Below, piece by piece: positions 9,614 through 19,675 of a stretch of DNA of 64,000 nt. The notes below the pieces were generated by a model that saw only the letters and a program-made list of their open reading frames with translations, did no database searches and was not told the origin of the DNA. The position numbers and the translations under genes were made by a program. This stretch comes from Zooshikella harenae (GTDB taxonomy: Bacteria; Pseudomonadota; Gammaproteobacteria; Pseudomonadales; Zooshikellaceae). The DNA lies in the NCBI RefSeq assembly GCF_018837975.1, contig NZ_JAGSOY010000020.1, positions 1-64,000 on the forward strand, given 5' to 3'. How positions within the stretch are numbered: the first letter of the stretch is position 1; the number at the start of each line of letters is the position of its first letter.

Positions 9614-12600
9614 TCACTGTTTTGAGTAAGTGACTCGCGGCTGGGCCTTTATCGATGTTGTTATTTGCTGCCCTTGCTGTTTAGTACGGGTAAGCAGCCT
9701 AGCCTGTTGAGCAATAGTGGGGGCCGAAAACAGTTCCTGTACACTCAACTTTATGCCCAACTGCTCATGCACTCGACTGGCTAGCTTGACAGCCAACAAT
9801 GAGTTTCCCCCCAAAAGAAAGAAGTCATCATGCACGCCTATTCTTAAAGAGTGCTCTTGAGAAGCTGCTTGGGAAAAACCAGAAGATATTCCTGACTGGC
9901 CACTTAGAAGCGCTTGCCAAATAGCATGAAGCTTCTGCTCTAACGGGGTTGTGGGTGGCAGATAATCAGATTTGTCTCTATGAGATACCATGTGATCAGT
10001 AAGAAGTGGTATTTGTTGTACCAACTGCTGGCGATCTACTTTACCGTTAGGCGTGAGTGGCAATTCATCTACGACTAAAAACTGAGTGGGTATCATGTAT
10101 TCAGGTAAATAACGCCCAAGGTAAGCACGAAACGCTCTCAACCGTTGATCTTCCTGCTCCAAAGGCTGATTTGGATGAGTGGCATTAACCACAAAAGCCA
10201 CTAGGTAACGTTGGTCATCATTACCCTCACTCACTAGTACTACAGCATTGCTAACACTAGGGTGCTGACCAAGCAACGACTCAATTTCACCAAGCTCTAT
10301 GCGATAGCCTCTGAGTTTCACCTGATGGTCAGTGCGTCCAATGTAGCGTAACAAGCCATCATCACCTCGACGAACCAAATCACCTGTCCGGTATAAACGA
10401 CTACCTATAGACTCAGATTGAAATGGGTCAGGAATGAAGCGTTCTGCCGTCACTCCTGGTTGTCCATAGTAGCCTCGAGCCACTCCTAAGCCGCCAATAT
10501 ACAACTCTCCCACCATACCTACAGGCACTTCGTTTAATGACTCATCCAACACATAAAGGGTGGTATTGGCAATTGGCAAGCCGATCGCTACAGGCTCACA
10601 GACCTGCACTGAGAGTTTGGCCATGGCTGAATAGGTGGTAGTTTCTGAAGGACCATAAAGGTTAATCACCTGAGCGACGTCTGTTTCCTGGTAAAGCCTA
10701 CGCACCAGAGAGGCACGTAGTGGTTCTCCAGCTAAATTAATGACTTTTACTGACGGTGGAATAGCTTGTTGGCTCAACAGGCTGGCAATGGCTGAGGGTA
10801 CGGTATTTATCAGAGTAACGTTTAAGCTTGATGGTAATGAAGGAAGTTGTAAGGCATTGTCGACCAGAATGACCCTTCCCCCATGGCATAACGGTACAAA
10901 TATTTCGAAAATGGATAGATCAAAACACACTGAAGTTGACGCTAGAACACCAGACAGTGTCTCCTCTGTAAACTCTTGCCCTGCCCAACGCACCAAGTTT
11001 GCTGCATTGTGGTGATTGATGCTGACACCCTTTGGCTGACCCGTTGAACCAGAGGTAAACAACACATAACACAACTGGTCAGGTTTAATTTGAGTAGTGG
11101 GACATTCGGGCACTAAGCTTGAAGAGGTTAGCGCCTCGATTTCAAACACGGGGCATGTAACATCCGGTAATTGGGGCAATAGCTTCGCAGATGTGAGTAC
11201 GACATCAACCTCACCGGCCTCTAAAATGTACGATATACGTGATGCAGGGTAGCTTGGATCAACAGGCACATAAACCAACCCTGCTTGTAGCACCCCTAAT
11301 AAAGCGAAAATTAAGTGCTGATCTCGAGCCGTAAATAATCCAACTTTACTCTCTGCTGATAAACCAAGTGCCAGTAAATATTCAGCAACCTGATTAGCAT
11401 GGCGGCTTAACTGCATGTAAGTAAACTGTGTTTGTCCCACCGTTAATGCGATACGGTCAGACGTTTTTTTAACCTGCCGTTGAAATAAAGCTGGCAGATT
11501 ATGTTCAGCCAAAACATCAACGGTTTTAGTATTATTCCATTCCGTCAAGCGCTGGTATTCATACTCAGAATAAGCAGCTGTTGACATCCTGGGTAAATCT
11601 TCCAAACCACCCGTGTGATCAAGCCAGACCCTGAGTAAGTCAACAAATTGTTCTGCATAGCGTTGCACTGTTGAGGTTGAAAGTTGACTCTGATCATAGT
11701 CAAAGGCACACCATAACCCATTAGCTGCTTGTGCTAATGCGTTATCAGACTGTTTGGTTTGAGAACCCGGTTTTGCTGCCACCGTCAGGCTGAGTAAAAA
11801 CTGAGGATCAGCAGGTGGTAAAGGATAAGCTGTCAGTTCTGCGGATCCGAGCAGCAGTGTACTATCAGCTGTAGACTCCTCCATCGCCAACGCTGACAAT
11901 GAAGGTAAAGAGGAATTATTTAAATAATTAAATAGCGTTTGAAATAAAGGGGTATGAGCACCGTCACGCTGTATCGCAAGCCGTTCTATCATTTTAGGTA
12001 AAGGAAAAGCTTGGTGTTTGAGTCCCCCTGTCACCACTGACTGTACACTCCGCATTAATTCAGTGGTAGAAAAAGAAGTATCTATTTTTATTCTTAATGG
12101 CAGTGTGTTTACACAACAGCCCACTATTTCAGCGGCCCCTGGAAAAGTGCGATTGACAACAGGTGAGCCGATTATAAATTCGTGATCACCTGAATAACGG
12201 TGTAGTAACACACTGTATACCGTTAACAATACAACATAAGGTGTTATACCCTGCTGATCAGCATAATCATTTAAACGTTGATGAAGTACTGCGTTCACTT
12301 CAAATTTGTAACGCATTGCACTTGTTCTAGCCGGAAAAGGTGCATTATTTGATGGCAAGGTAGACTCTTGAAAATCAGGCAACCGAAGTTTTGGCAACTC
12401 TCCCTTCAACTGTGTTTGCCAATATGGCCAGTCCTGCTCTTGAAAAAAATACTGGTGGGAATGTTGACTAAATATTGAAAAATCACTCCCTTTTAGAGAA
12501 AGCGTACACTTAGTCTCATCAAGCGGAGTATTAGTAGAGCTGTAATGATTATACTGTTGACAAAAGTCACGAAGAAATAAAGCCATCGACCAAAAGTCAA

Positions 12601-15130
12601 TAATACTATGATGACAAGCCAATAAAAAAATAGCATCTTGCGTTGACCGAGAAAACAGTACTGGTCTTATTAAATAATCATTTTCTAAGTCAAAAGGCTC
12701 ATATGCTTTCTGTGCAACCATTGCCTGAACTTTTTTTTCAGGCAAGCCCGTAATATCAACATTAATTACATCAACTTGTGCTGGCCATAAGTGTGAAAAG
12801 AAAGGCTCATTATTCTCCACGACATAGCGGCTGCGAAGTGCAGTATGTGCACTCAATAAGTCATTTAAAGTTTGTTGTAATGCCTGTTTACTGATTGCAC
12901 CTTTTATTTTTACGGCACGAGCAACAATATAAGCTGTTGATTCTGGTTCCAATTGATGTAAAAACCAAAATGAACGTTGCATTTCTGTTGGTTGGAAAAG
13001 CGAAAAATTCGACAAATGATGATTGGGAACAATAGCTTGATCAACCTTATTGGCATCATTTTTTTCAATTAATTTATTAGACAATAAGCTATCTATTTCT
13101 AAACACAACGCCTTAAGTGATTGTTTTTTAAGTAGCAACGGCAACGGAATTTCACACTGAAAATCTTCCTCCAAACCATGCTGTAGCCAAAGCAACGACA
13201 CCGAGTCAAACCCCAAATTGAATAATGTCATTGTCGGCTTAATTGAAGATATATTAATACCACAGTGTTTAGCAACATTGCCTAATAAAATTGAATAATT
13301 CCCCCCCAACTCTATTGAAAGTGCATTATTAATGGCTCTTTCAGCATTGATCCTCTCATTATTCATTATTTTTTCTGGTTGGCTCTCACTCACCACTGTC
13401 ACCAACTTATTATCCAAAAAGCGCTGTTTAGACGCACTTCTACGTATTTTCCCACTAGAAGTTTTTGGAATCGTGCCTGCTTGAATGAGTACCAATCGAT
13501 GAATGCTCAAGTCAAATTTTTCAGCAACTGCAGTGCGAATTGACATCACAACATCTGTACGTTGTTGTGCATAATGTTGACCTTGAAATTTTCTGGCCAA
13601 TTCCTGCACCACAACCAACTGCTCACCTAAATCACTATCGACTGTAAATACAGCTGTTGAAGCTGGACGTAATGCCGGATGACTATTTTCAACAACATAC
13701 TCAATATCCTGCGGATAAAAATTCTTACCACGAATCACCAACAAGTCTTTTAAGCGGCCAGTAACAAACAACTCATTGTGATCAAAAAAACCTAAATCGC
13801 CCGTACGTAACCAACCTATATCAGATTGTTTCGAATCAGTTTTTGAGTCTAATTTATGGTTCAGTTGTGCATTAAATAGTTCTGTGCTCTTATCATTCTG
13901 CCAATAGCCCTTTGCAACACTTTGCCCTTTAATCCAGATCTCACCAATCATATGCTCTGATAAGCGTTTATGTTGATTTGGATCGACTATCGCCACCTGC
14001 ACCCCAGCAACAACACGCCCACAGCTGACCAGCGATTTTGATAAAGCACCTTGATCTACAGGCTGGATAATTTTTGACTGATAAGACAGATTATCAACAG
14101 ATAAGATTCTTGTGCCTCGACCACGCGCAGACCCACAAACAATTAAAGTATTTTCGGCCAAACCATAACAAGAAGAAAAAGCATGAGAGTCAAAACCAAA
14201 TGGCGCAAAAGCATCACAAAATCTAGATATCGTTTCAGGTCGTATCGGTTCAGCTCCACAAAAAGCAATTTTCCATTCACGTAAGTCCAACGGGTTGTCA
14301 GGTTTGCGGCGCTTAAGAGCCCTGAGGCACAGCTCGTAGGCAAAGTTTGGTCCGCCACTAATAACATTAGTATAGTGTGAAATAATGGATAACCAACGAA
14401 GTGGAGATTGTAAAAAATAACGAGGCGACATTAGTGTCACAGGCACTCCACCGAAGAGCGGCGTTAAAATTGCACCAATTAATCCCATATCATGATATGG
14501 GGGGAGCCAGCTTACCACACGCGTATTTGCTTCTACTTCAAAATGGTTGAAAATACAGGATAGATTGTGCAGTAAATTGTTATGTGTAAGCACTACCCCC
14601 TTAGGTGACTGTGTTGAGCCTGATGTATATTGTAGAAAGGCAATATCATTGCCACATATAACAGGCAAATTAAAGCTATTATTGGCTGCTCTTTCAATTA
14701 AATCAGTATTTACCCACTTAAGCTTATTAGCTGAAACAATACTGTCTACAAGCAATCGAGTTTGTTCGCCTAATGTTGACGTTGTTAGTACCCCAGAAAC
14801 CTCAGAATCTTCAATAATTGTACTTAAACGCTCTAATTGCTTATCGAGTCTACTTTCATTTGTAGAATAAACAGGGACAGCTATCACATTCGCATATAAA
14901 CACCCTATAAATGCTTCAATATATTCACTGCTGGGTGAATAAAGCAATAGCATGCGTTTACCTTTTAACCCTGCAGAGAGCAAAACATCTGCAATAGAAA
15001 GTGCTGACTGATCCAACATCTGATAGCTCATGTGCTTATCTGATGTACCTTGATCAGCAATAAACGTATATGCTTCATCAGTTGAGTTATTATGTGCTCG
15101 ATTCCGAAGCACTTCTACCAGTGAATTCAT
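9614..15130 (-). CDS. NRPS FAAL-ACP-C-A-PCP, alanine module, SfmA/SacA-like
   Basis: A 1838-residue starter NRPS. An acyl-AMP ligase of the fatty-acyl type fills residues 1-590 (YTSGSTQSPKG near 169), followed by an ACP (GFDSVS near 642), a C domain (HHSIIDF near 840), an A domain (LFTSGSTGQPKG near 1357) and a PCP (GGNSLL near 1777). The pocket code read by alignment is DLFNNALTYK, an alanine code. In SfmA/SacA the ligase loads a fatty acid, so the scaffold is built as an N-acyl-Ala-Gly leader that is later cut off. A leader peptidase is not visible here. This is the first gene of the minus operon; GGATG precedes the ATG. Base composition is visibly less AT-rich than in the plus-strand tailoring genes. 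Confidence 0.92.
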   Translation of the reverse strand: MNSLVEVLRNRAHNNSTDEAYTFIADQGTSDKHMSYQMLDQSALSIADVLLSAGLKGKRMLLLYSPSSEYIEAFIGCLYANVIAVPVYSTNESRLDKQLERLSTIIEDSEVSGVLTTSTLGEQTRLLVDSIVSANKLKWVNTDLIERAANNSFNLPVICGNDIAFLQYTSGSTQSPKGVVLTHNNLLHNLSCIFNHFEVEANTRVVSWLPPYHDMGLIGAILTPLFGGVPVTLMSPRYFLQSPLRWLSIISHYTNVISGGPNFAYELCLRALKRRKPDNPLDLREWKIAFCGAEPIRPETISRFCDAFAPFGFDSHAFSSCYGLAENTLIVCGSARGRGTRILSVDNLSYQSKIIQPVDQGALSKSLVSCGRVVAGVQVAIVDPNQHKRLSEHMIGEIWIKGQSVAKGYWQNDKSTELFNAQLNHKLDSKTDSKQSDIGWLRTGDLGFFDHNELFVTGRLKDLLVIRGKNFYPQDIEYVVENSHPALRPASTAVFTVDSDLGEQLVVVQELARKFQGQHYAQQRTDVVMSIRTAVAEKFDLSIHRLVLIQAGTIPKTSSGKIRRSASKQRFLDNKLVTVVSESQPEKIMNNERINAERAINNALSIELGGNYSILLGNVAKHCGINISSIKPTMTLFNLGFDSVSLLWLQHGLEEDFQCEIPLPLLLKKQSLKALCLEIDSLLSNKLIEKNDANKVDQAIVPNHHLSNFSLFQPTEMQRSFWFLHQLEPESTAYIVARAVKIKGAISKQALQQTLNDLLSAHTALRSRYVVENNEPFFSHLWPAQVDVINVDITGLPEKKVQAMVAQKAYEPFDLENDYLIRPVLFSRSTQDAIFLLACHHSIIDFWSMALFLRDFCQQYNHYSSTNTPLDETKCTLSLKGSDFSIFSQHSHQYFFQEQDWPYWQTQLKGELPKLRLPDFQESTLPSNNAPFPARTSAMRYKFEVNAVLHQRLNDYADQQGITPYVVLLTVYSVLLHRYSGDHEFIIGSPVVNRTFPGAAEIVGCCVNTLPLRIKIDTSFSTTELMRSVQSVVTGGLKHQAFPLPKMIERLAIQRDGAHTPLFQTLFNYLNNSSLPSLSALAMEESTADSTLLLGSAELTAYPLPPADPQFLLSLTVAAKPGSQTKQSDNALAQAANGLWCAFDYDQSQLSTSTVQRYAEQFVDLLRVWLDHTGGLEDLPRMSTAAYSEYEYQRLTEWNNTKTVDVLAEHNLPALFQRQVKKTSDRIALTVGQTQFTYMQLSRHANQVAEYLLALGLSAESKVGLFTARDQHLIFALLGVLQAGLVYVPVDPSYPASRISYILEAGEVDVVLTSAKLLPQLPDVTCPVFEIEALTSSSLVPECPTTQIKPDQLCYVLFTSGSTGQPKGVSINHHNAANLVRWAGQEFTEETLSGVLASTSVCFDLSIFEIFVPLCHGGRVILVDNALQLPSLPSSLNVTLINTVPSAIASLLSQQAIPPSVKVINLAGEPLRASLVRRLYQETDVAQVINLYGPSETTTYSAMAKLSVQVCEPVAIGLPIANTTLYVLDESLNEVPVGMVGELYIGGLGVARGYYGQPGVTAERFIPDPFQSESIGSRLYRTGDLVRRGDDGLLRYIGRTDHQVKLRGYRIELGEIESLLGQHPSVSNAVVLVSEGNDDQRYLVAFVVNATHPNQPLEQEDQRLRAFRAYLGRYLPEYMIPTQFLVVDELPLTPNGKVDRQQLVQQIPLLTDHMVSHRDKSDYLPPTTPLEQKLHAIWQALLSGQSGISSGFSQAASQEHSLRIGVHDDFFLLGGNSLLAVKLASRVHEQLGIKLSVQELFSAPTIAQQARLLTRTKQQGQQITTSIKAQPRVTYSKQ

Positions 15131-15993
15131 TTTAACATCCGGTTTTTGATATCCACTTCATTCATTTTTTATTTTCTATATAATCCTAAACTTCTATATA
15201 ACACTAAACGACAACGAGCAGGTTTTATGTTCTAGATAACAAGCATACAGCAACATCCTAACTATTTACTGTCTTAGTATTTTTTATACAAATCAATATG
15301 GCAGGCATTAATATATTTTATTAAAACTAAAATAATCTCTTCACCAGTACAAAGTCAATCCCTTCAGTTATAATTATTTTCCAGGAAAATTAAAATCCAC
15401 TCATCCAAATAAGTAAAAAACACGTATACCACACTGACATCCAGCACCAAACTTAATTTATTAACCTTCGCTAAAATTACAATATTTAAACGTCAAAATA
15501 CGACTAACAAGTTCTTATTTATTATTATTCATTTCACCCAGCATTCAATACTTGCAGTCTATAGAAATTATATTCAGCCAAGAATTAGACTTTAGTCGTA
15601 TTGACTTTAAACGTACTAAAGGTTATACAGTCACTTATTAAATATATGGATTGTGCTAATAAATTATTACCAAACTAAAGCTAAGGATATCTTTAACTGG
15701 GCGTGGAATCTATTTTCATTGCAATTAATGTCTATACACTACCATCATATGCTTAAGTTTTACACGTATAAAGTGAACACAAAAAAATATACGAAACCAT
15801 GAGACTATGTTACTGTTACACAACGGAACATTTTTTCTTTTGGCTTTAAACACTAGCGCAAAGTTTTTGAAGATACATAGTAAAATCAAGTATATACACC
15901 ATAAAAACAATAATAAAAAGATAAACTACTTATATTACGGCATTAAAAACTATCAAAAGGGCACCTCTAACAAGTATAGGGATACAGGAGGAA
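15131..15993. promoter_or_regulatory. Divergent intergenic region between NRPS operon and plus-strand genes
   Basis: About 860 bp, very AT-rich, without a convincing gene (two short overlapping frames near 15725-16007 are on opposite strands and look like noise). It must hold the NRPS operon promoter. AATACGACTAA (15497-15507) recurs inverted at 15592-15602, and TTTAAACGT occurs at 15486-15494 and 15606-15614. These could be regulator sites, which is inference. I could not fix -35/-10 boxes with confidence. Confidence 0.5.
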
Positions 15994-15999
15994 ATGTTT

Positions 16000-17211
16000 G
16001 TGTATAAAAGTACCTCTAGGAAGCTTAATAAATTCTTATTTAACAAACAATTAAGCATTTATCTATCCTTGTTTGCCTGGCTGTTTATTGCATCTACCGA
16101 AGCTTCAAACTGTGAGAAAGTTTGCTATTCAGTTAGTCACGTTGGCAACTATCAAACCTTATCCCAGGCGAAAAATCGCCCTCTATGTATCAACTTATCC
16201 CACCAAACAGTTTCCCAGCATGAAATCAATTGGATTGCTAACACAAGAAACATTTGTAGCCTAAATTTAAGCTGGACTAATATTGCAGAGTTCGTTCCTT
16301 TTAAATCACCCAAAAGTATTCATGTGCTTTATCTATCTGGAACACCGTTAAAACATATCCAAAGTATCACACAGTTTCGCAACCTTGATACTTTATATTT
16401 GGACAACACTAATATTCAATCATTACAAGATATCGCTAAATTAACAAAGTTAAAAGTACTGGCATTATATAATACTCCTCTGCAATCACTAAATGGTTTA
16501 CAGCAACACCAAACACTAGAGTCACTTTTTGCAAGTCGCACTCAAATACAAGATTTATCCCCACTCAAAAATATTCATAGTTTAAAACAACTTCACTTAA
16601 GAGGAACACCTGTTCGTTCATTGATCCCACTTTTTGGACTGAGCAAGCTTGAAAAACTGAATATACAAGAATCAAAACTAACCTCTCTAAATGGTTTAGA
16701 GAATTCCAAGTCACTTCATGACTTAAATGCACGTTACAGTGAACACCTTGAAGATATCTCTGCTATTCGATCATTAACTTCACTAGAGAAACTCAACCTA
16801 GGTGAAACACCTATTAAAGAAGTTGAAACGATTAGTAGACTTGAATATCTTAAAACGTTACATCTTAATTGGACAATCAATGTTCAGGACTATAGCCATC
16901 TTGCCCAGCTGACTGAGTTAAAAGAACTTGAACTCAGTTTTATTCAAGATCGATCGCTGGATTTTATTTCTAGTCTAAATAATCTTTCATCACTTTATAT
17001 CAGTTTCTCTACGGTTCCTCCACTCGATACGCTCATTAATAAAACATATTTAACTCATTTAAGTTTAAGAGGTACAGCCATTCACAATGTTTTACCGCTT
17101 ACCTCAATGCAACAGTTAAAGTGGCTAGACCTCAGGGAAACAATACTCCCCCCAGATCAAGTTCAACAGTTAATATACCAGCTACCACAAACAGATATAC
17201 TATTTGAGTAG
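16000..17211 (+). CDS. Exported leucine-rich repeat protein
   Basis: About 403 residues. An N-terminal basic and hydrophobic stretch with a possible cleavage after STEAS suggests export. From about residue 65 the protein is a run of 22-23-residue leucine-rich repeats of internalin type (L-x-x-L-x-L-x-x-T-x-I), for example LKQLHLRGTPVRSL. An ATG at 15994 lies only 2 nt after GGAGG; the in-frame GTG at 16000 has an 8-nt spacing and is the better start. No enzyme domain is seen. It stands between the NRPS operon and the tailoring genes, but nothing in its sequence ties it to biosynthesis; protein binding outside the cytoplasm is the likely role. Confidence 0.8.
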   Translation: MYKSTSRKLNKFLFNKQLSIYLSLFAWLFIASTEASNCEKVCYSVSHVGNYQTLSQAKNRPLCINLSHQTVSQHEINWIANTRNICSLNLSWTNIAEFVPFKSPKSIHVLYLSGTPLKHIQSITQFRNLDTLYLDNTNIQSLQDIAKLTKLKVLALYNTPLQSLNGLQQHQTLESLFASRTQIQDLSPLKNIHSLKQLHLRGTPVRSLIPLFGLSKLEKLNIQESKLTSLNGLENSKSLHDLNARYSEHLEDISAIRSLTSLEKLNLGETPIKEVETISRLEYLKTLHLNWTINVQDYSHLAQLTELKELELSFIQDRSLDFISSLNNLSSLYISFSTVPPLDTLINKTYLTHLSLRGTAIHNVLPLTSMQQLKWLDLRETILPPDQVQQLIYQLPQTDILFE

Positions 17212-17219
17212 CTATTATA

Positions 17220-17247
17220 CCTAAAATAAATACAACTTCATTTTAGG
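17220..17247 (+). terminator. Weak hairpin after the LRR gene
   Basis: CCTAAAAT (17220-17227) and ATTTTAGG (17240-17247) form an 8-bp stem just after the stop codon. It is AT-rich without a clear T-run, so it may be a weak terminator or an mRNA-end hairpin. Confidence 0.35.
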
Positions 17248-17274
17248 CATATTACATAGAATGGAACTTTAAAA

Positions 17275-18459
17275 GTGAACAGTACACTACCTCATAAAGA
17301 CCATAAATCTAAAAATAAACTTAGCATCCTATATTTACAAATACTAAGCTTTTACTTTCTAACAAGTTTACATGCAAATGCTGAAACACCATATAATGAC
17401 CATGAAAAATATTTGTTTGACGACACCCCAAAAATATCTGTACAAATCGAGCGTTTGAAAGCCGCTAAACGTCTATCGGACACAGGTTTGTATCTAGCGC
17501 AAACTAATACTAACCTTAAACAAGCTGCAATAAACCCAGCTGTTGACCTACATATTCCTATCTATCCTCTATTTTCAGATGGTGAACGTAAAAAACGTCA
17601 TATTTACCTTCCGCCAGGCACTCAAATTGATACCACAAATATTAATAATTGGCAGTTCCCTGTCGGTACAGTATTATGGAAATCATTTAGTGATAAAGAC
17701 CGTTATTTAGAAACACGTATTGCTTATAAAATATCTTTGAGTGGTGCATCAGCCAGTGATCGATGGGAATACAAAACCTATCAATGGAACGAAGAACAAA
17801 CCAATGCATTTATAACCCCTGCAGATCAACGCGTGAAAGTACCCAATAGTTTTCATACAATCCCAAGTAAAGCAGACTGTGAAAGCTGTCATAGTACTCA
17901 CAATGACTATGACTTTGCTTTGGGCTTTGATACCATTCAGCTCAGCGCCCACCCTCAAATGATTACTGGGGGAATTAATTTAGTAGATCTCTGGCTTAAC
18001 AACCGCATAAAAACAAATAACCCCAAGTTTTTTGTACAATTAATGGACTACCAACTACCTGGCTCTTCAACTGAAAAGTGGCTGACAGGCTATATGCACA
18101 CCAACTGTGGTTCTTGTCATAACAGTTATAAATATAGTTGTAGCAGTGATGAAAAACTAAACTTACGCCATAAATTACCCATTAATGTTAATAAACTTAA
18201 CGCAGCAGAAAACAGCAATGTTTTAACAAGCAGTATAAATCAAACAATGGGTTCAGGTTACCTTATTGATACATATACTAAAGGCTACCAGCGTTTGCTA
18301 AATAGTGATCTATATTTACGTGTAGCTGAAAGTAATATGCCTTATGATCATGGTATAAGACGCAATATTGATCGAAAATTTTTAAAAAAACTTGAGGACT
18401 ATATCCTTAAACTTTCTGTAGCGCCAAAAATGAACAACAACATAAATTCAAACGAATGA
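17275..18459 (+). CDS. Periplasmic dihaem c-type cytochrome family protein (SO2930-like)
   Basis: A 394-residue protein starting at GTG, with a signal peptide (hydrophobic segment then LHANA|ETP). Two haem c attachment motifs are visible, CESCH near residue 203 and CGSCH near residue 281. The overall layout, with the IYLPPGTQI segment and haem motifs in the second half, resembles the TIGR03806/SO2930 family, whose function is unclear. It should be matured by the Ccm system in the periplasm. It lies 63 bp after the LRR gene and before the SfmD-like gene. It could pass electrons to or from an exported redox step, but a role in the alkaloid pathway is not shown. Confidence 0.75.
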   Translation: MNSTLPHKDHKSKNKLSILYLQILSFYFLTSLHANAETPYNDHEKYLFDDTPKISVQIERLKAAKRLSDTGLYLAQTNTNLKQAAINPAVDLHIPIYPLFSDGERKKRHIYLPPGTQIDTTNINNWQFPVGTVLWKSFSDKDRYLETRIAYKISLSGASASDRWEYKTYQWNEEQTNAFITPADQRVKVPNSFHTIPSKADCESCHSTHNDYDFALGFDTIQLSAHPQMITGGINLVDLWLNNRIKTNNPKFFVQLMDYQLPGSSTEKWLTGYMHTNCGSCHNSYKYSCSSDEKLNLRHKLPINVNKLNAAENSNVLTSSINQTMGSGYLIDTYTKGYQRLLNSDLYLRVAESNMPYDHGIRRNIDRKFLKKLEDYILKLSVAPKMNNNINSNE

Positions 18460-18599
18460 TTATTGTATATAAATAACAAAATATATAGTATAAAAAGCTC
18501 ACAACAAATAATAACACCACACATTCATCACTAAAGATAGAGTAATTCATCTATAGGTGTTAGATAAAACCAATATACCCAAAGGGTAAATATGGAATT

Positions 18600-19637
18600 A
18601 TGGATTTTACAATGCCTCAATCAACTAATTTTTATTTGGCTGTCCCAGAGTTAATACCTGAGCATGCTAAATCACTAGATATTTTACCCATTGTTTTAGA
18701 GACCGCTAATAACTTATTAGATTTCCCCCTTACACTACCAGCTAAAAAATTTCATCAAACGCTACAAAAATACCTTAATACGCTAAATACATCACACACT
18801 GGTTTTTCTAAAGCAGATTGCGTATATATAGGAACAAAAGGTAATGAAGATAATGACCATGCCTTTAATATTATTCGCTCAACAGATAACCTTTCATTAC
18901 TAATGCTAAGTAGTGCGCTTGAAGCCTTTAATTTTATTTTTAAAGAAGCGATGCAAGGAGGAACAACTTTAGATCAAACACAATGGGGACGTCTTATTTA
19001 TGCACTATATGCCCTTTTGAAACTGTTCAAGCAAGAGCAATCACATACTCATAATCCACCTTTAATCCCCCCCCCAGTAATGGAAAATACTCAGCGTGAT
19101 GCACTTCAGCGTTGGACCAAAGGTCACTATGTATTTATGGTTTTTTGTCAAGGACTTATCATAGCCATAAATAGTTTTCGCAATGAAGTAAACGCTGGCA
19201 ATACTGCAGCAGCACGCTATTATTTAAGTATAGCTACATCTATTATGTGGGGAGTTGAGTCTAGCTTCCGCTTTACTGGTGATTATACTTACAGTGAGTA
19301 TGAAAAGTCTGTGCGTCCAACACTCACTCCACCCATTGCTCCTGAAGATATGAGTGGCCTACATTGGCGAGATCATGAACAACTCGTCAAACAACTTATC
19401 AATACGAAAAAAATATTCAATCAATTACCCTCAGAGCTACATGAAAGCAGAGACTCATTTTATGAGGCCATGTCAGAAAGTTACGATGCTCATAAATTTG
19501 TTTGCACACAATTTGTTGGAGATGAATCTCCAAGCTTATTAATGCAATCCAGAAACCAAATATCAGCAGCAGATACATTAACCAATTTTAAAAAGTCTCG
19601 GCTAAATACAATTCATACTAAATCGACTATTTCTTAA
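18600..19637 (+). CDS. SfmD/SacD-like haem-dependent 3-methyltyrosine hydroxylase
   Basis: A 345-residue protein with no signal peptide. Two features identify it: H259 and H298 lie exactly 39 residues apart and H298 is followed by x-x-x-C302 (HKFVC). This is the H-xn-H-xxx-C pattern of SfmD, which holds a haem by two histidines and a single thioether bond and hydroxylates 3-methyltyrosine to 3-hydroxy-5-methyltyrosine with peroxide. Numbering is mine; the spacing agrees with what I recall for SfmD (His274/His313/Cys317). Start is ATG 18600 or the in-frame ATG at 18612; neither has a strong ribosome site. The next gene is the O-methyltransferase expected to act on its product. Confidence 0.88.
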   Translation: MDFTMPQSTNFYLAVPELIPEHAKSLDILPIVLETANNLLDFPLTLPAKKFHQTLQKYLNTLNTSHTGFSKADCVYIGTKGNEDNDHAFNIIRSTDNLSLLMLSSALEAFNFIFKEAMQGGTTLDQTQWGRLIYALYALLKLFKQEQSHTHNPPLIPPPVMENTQRDALQRWTKGHYVFMVFCQGLIIAINSFRNEVNAGNTAAARYYLSIATSIMWGVESSFRFTGDYTYSEYEKSVRPTLTPPIAPEDMSGLHWRDHEQLVKQLINTKKIFNQLPSELHESRDSFYEAMSESYDAHKFVCTQFVGDESPSLLMQSRNQISAADTLTNFKKSRLNTIHTKSTIS

Positions 19638-19675
19638 AATTAGTATCAACAACTATACTGTAAAGGATTAACCAC

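Noticed and set aside
9614-15130. NRPS genes as a siderophore or lipopeptide cluster
   Set aside because: The FAAL start alone would suit a lipopeptide, but the Ala-Gly-modified-Tyr codes, degenerate third C domain, terminal reductase and SfmD-like enzyme point to a THIQ alkaloid; no TonB receptor or iron gene is near.
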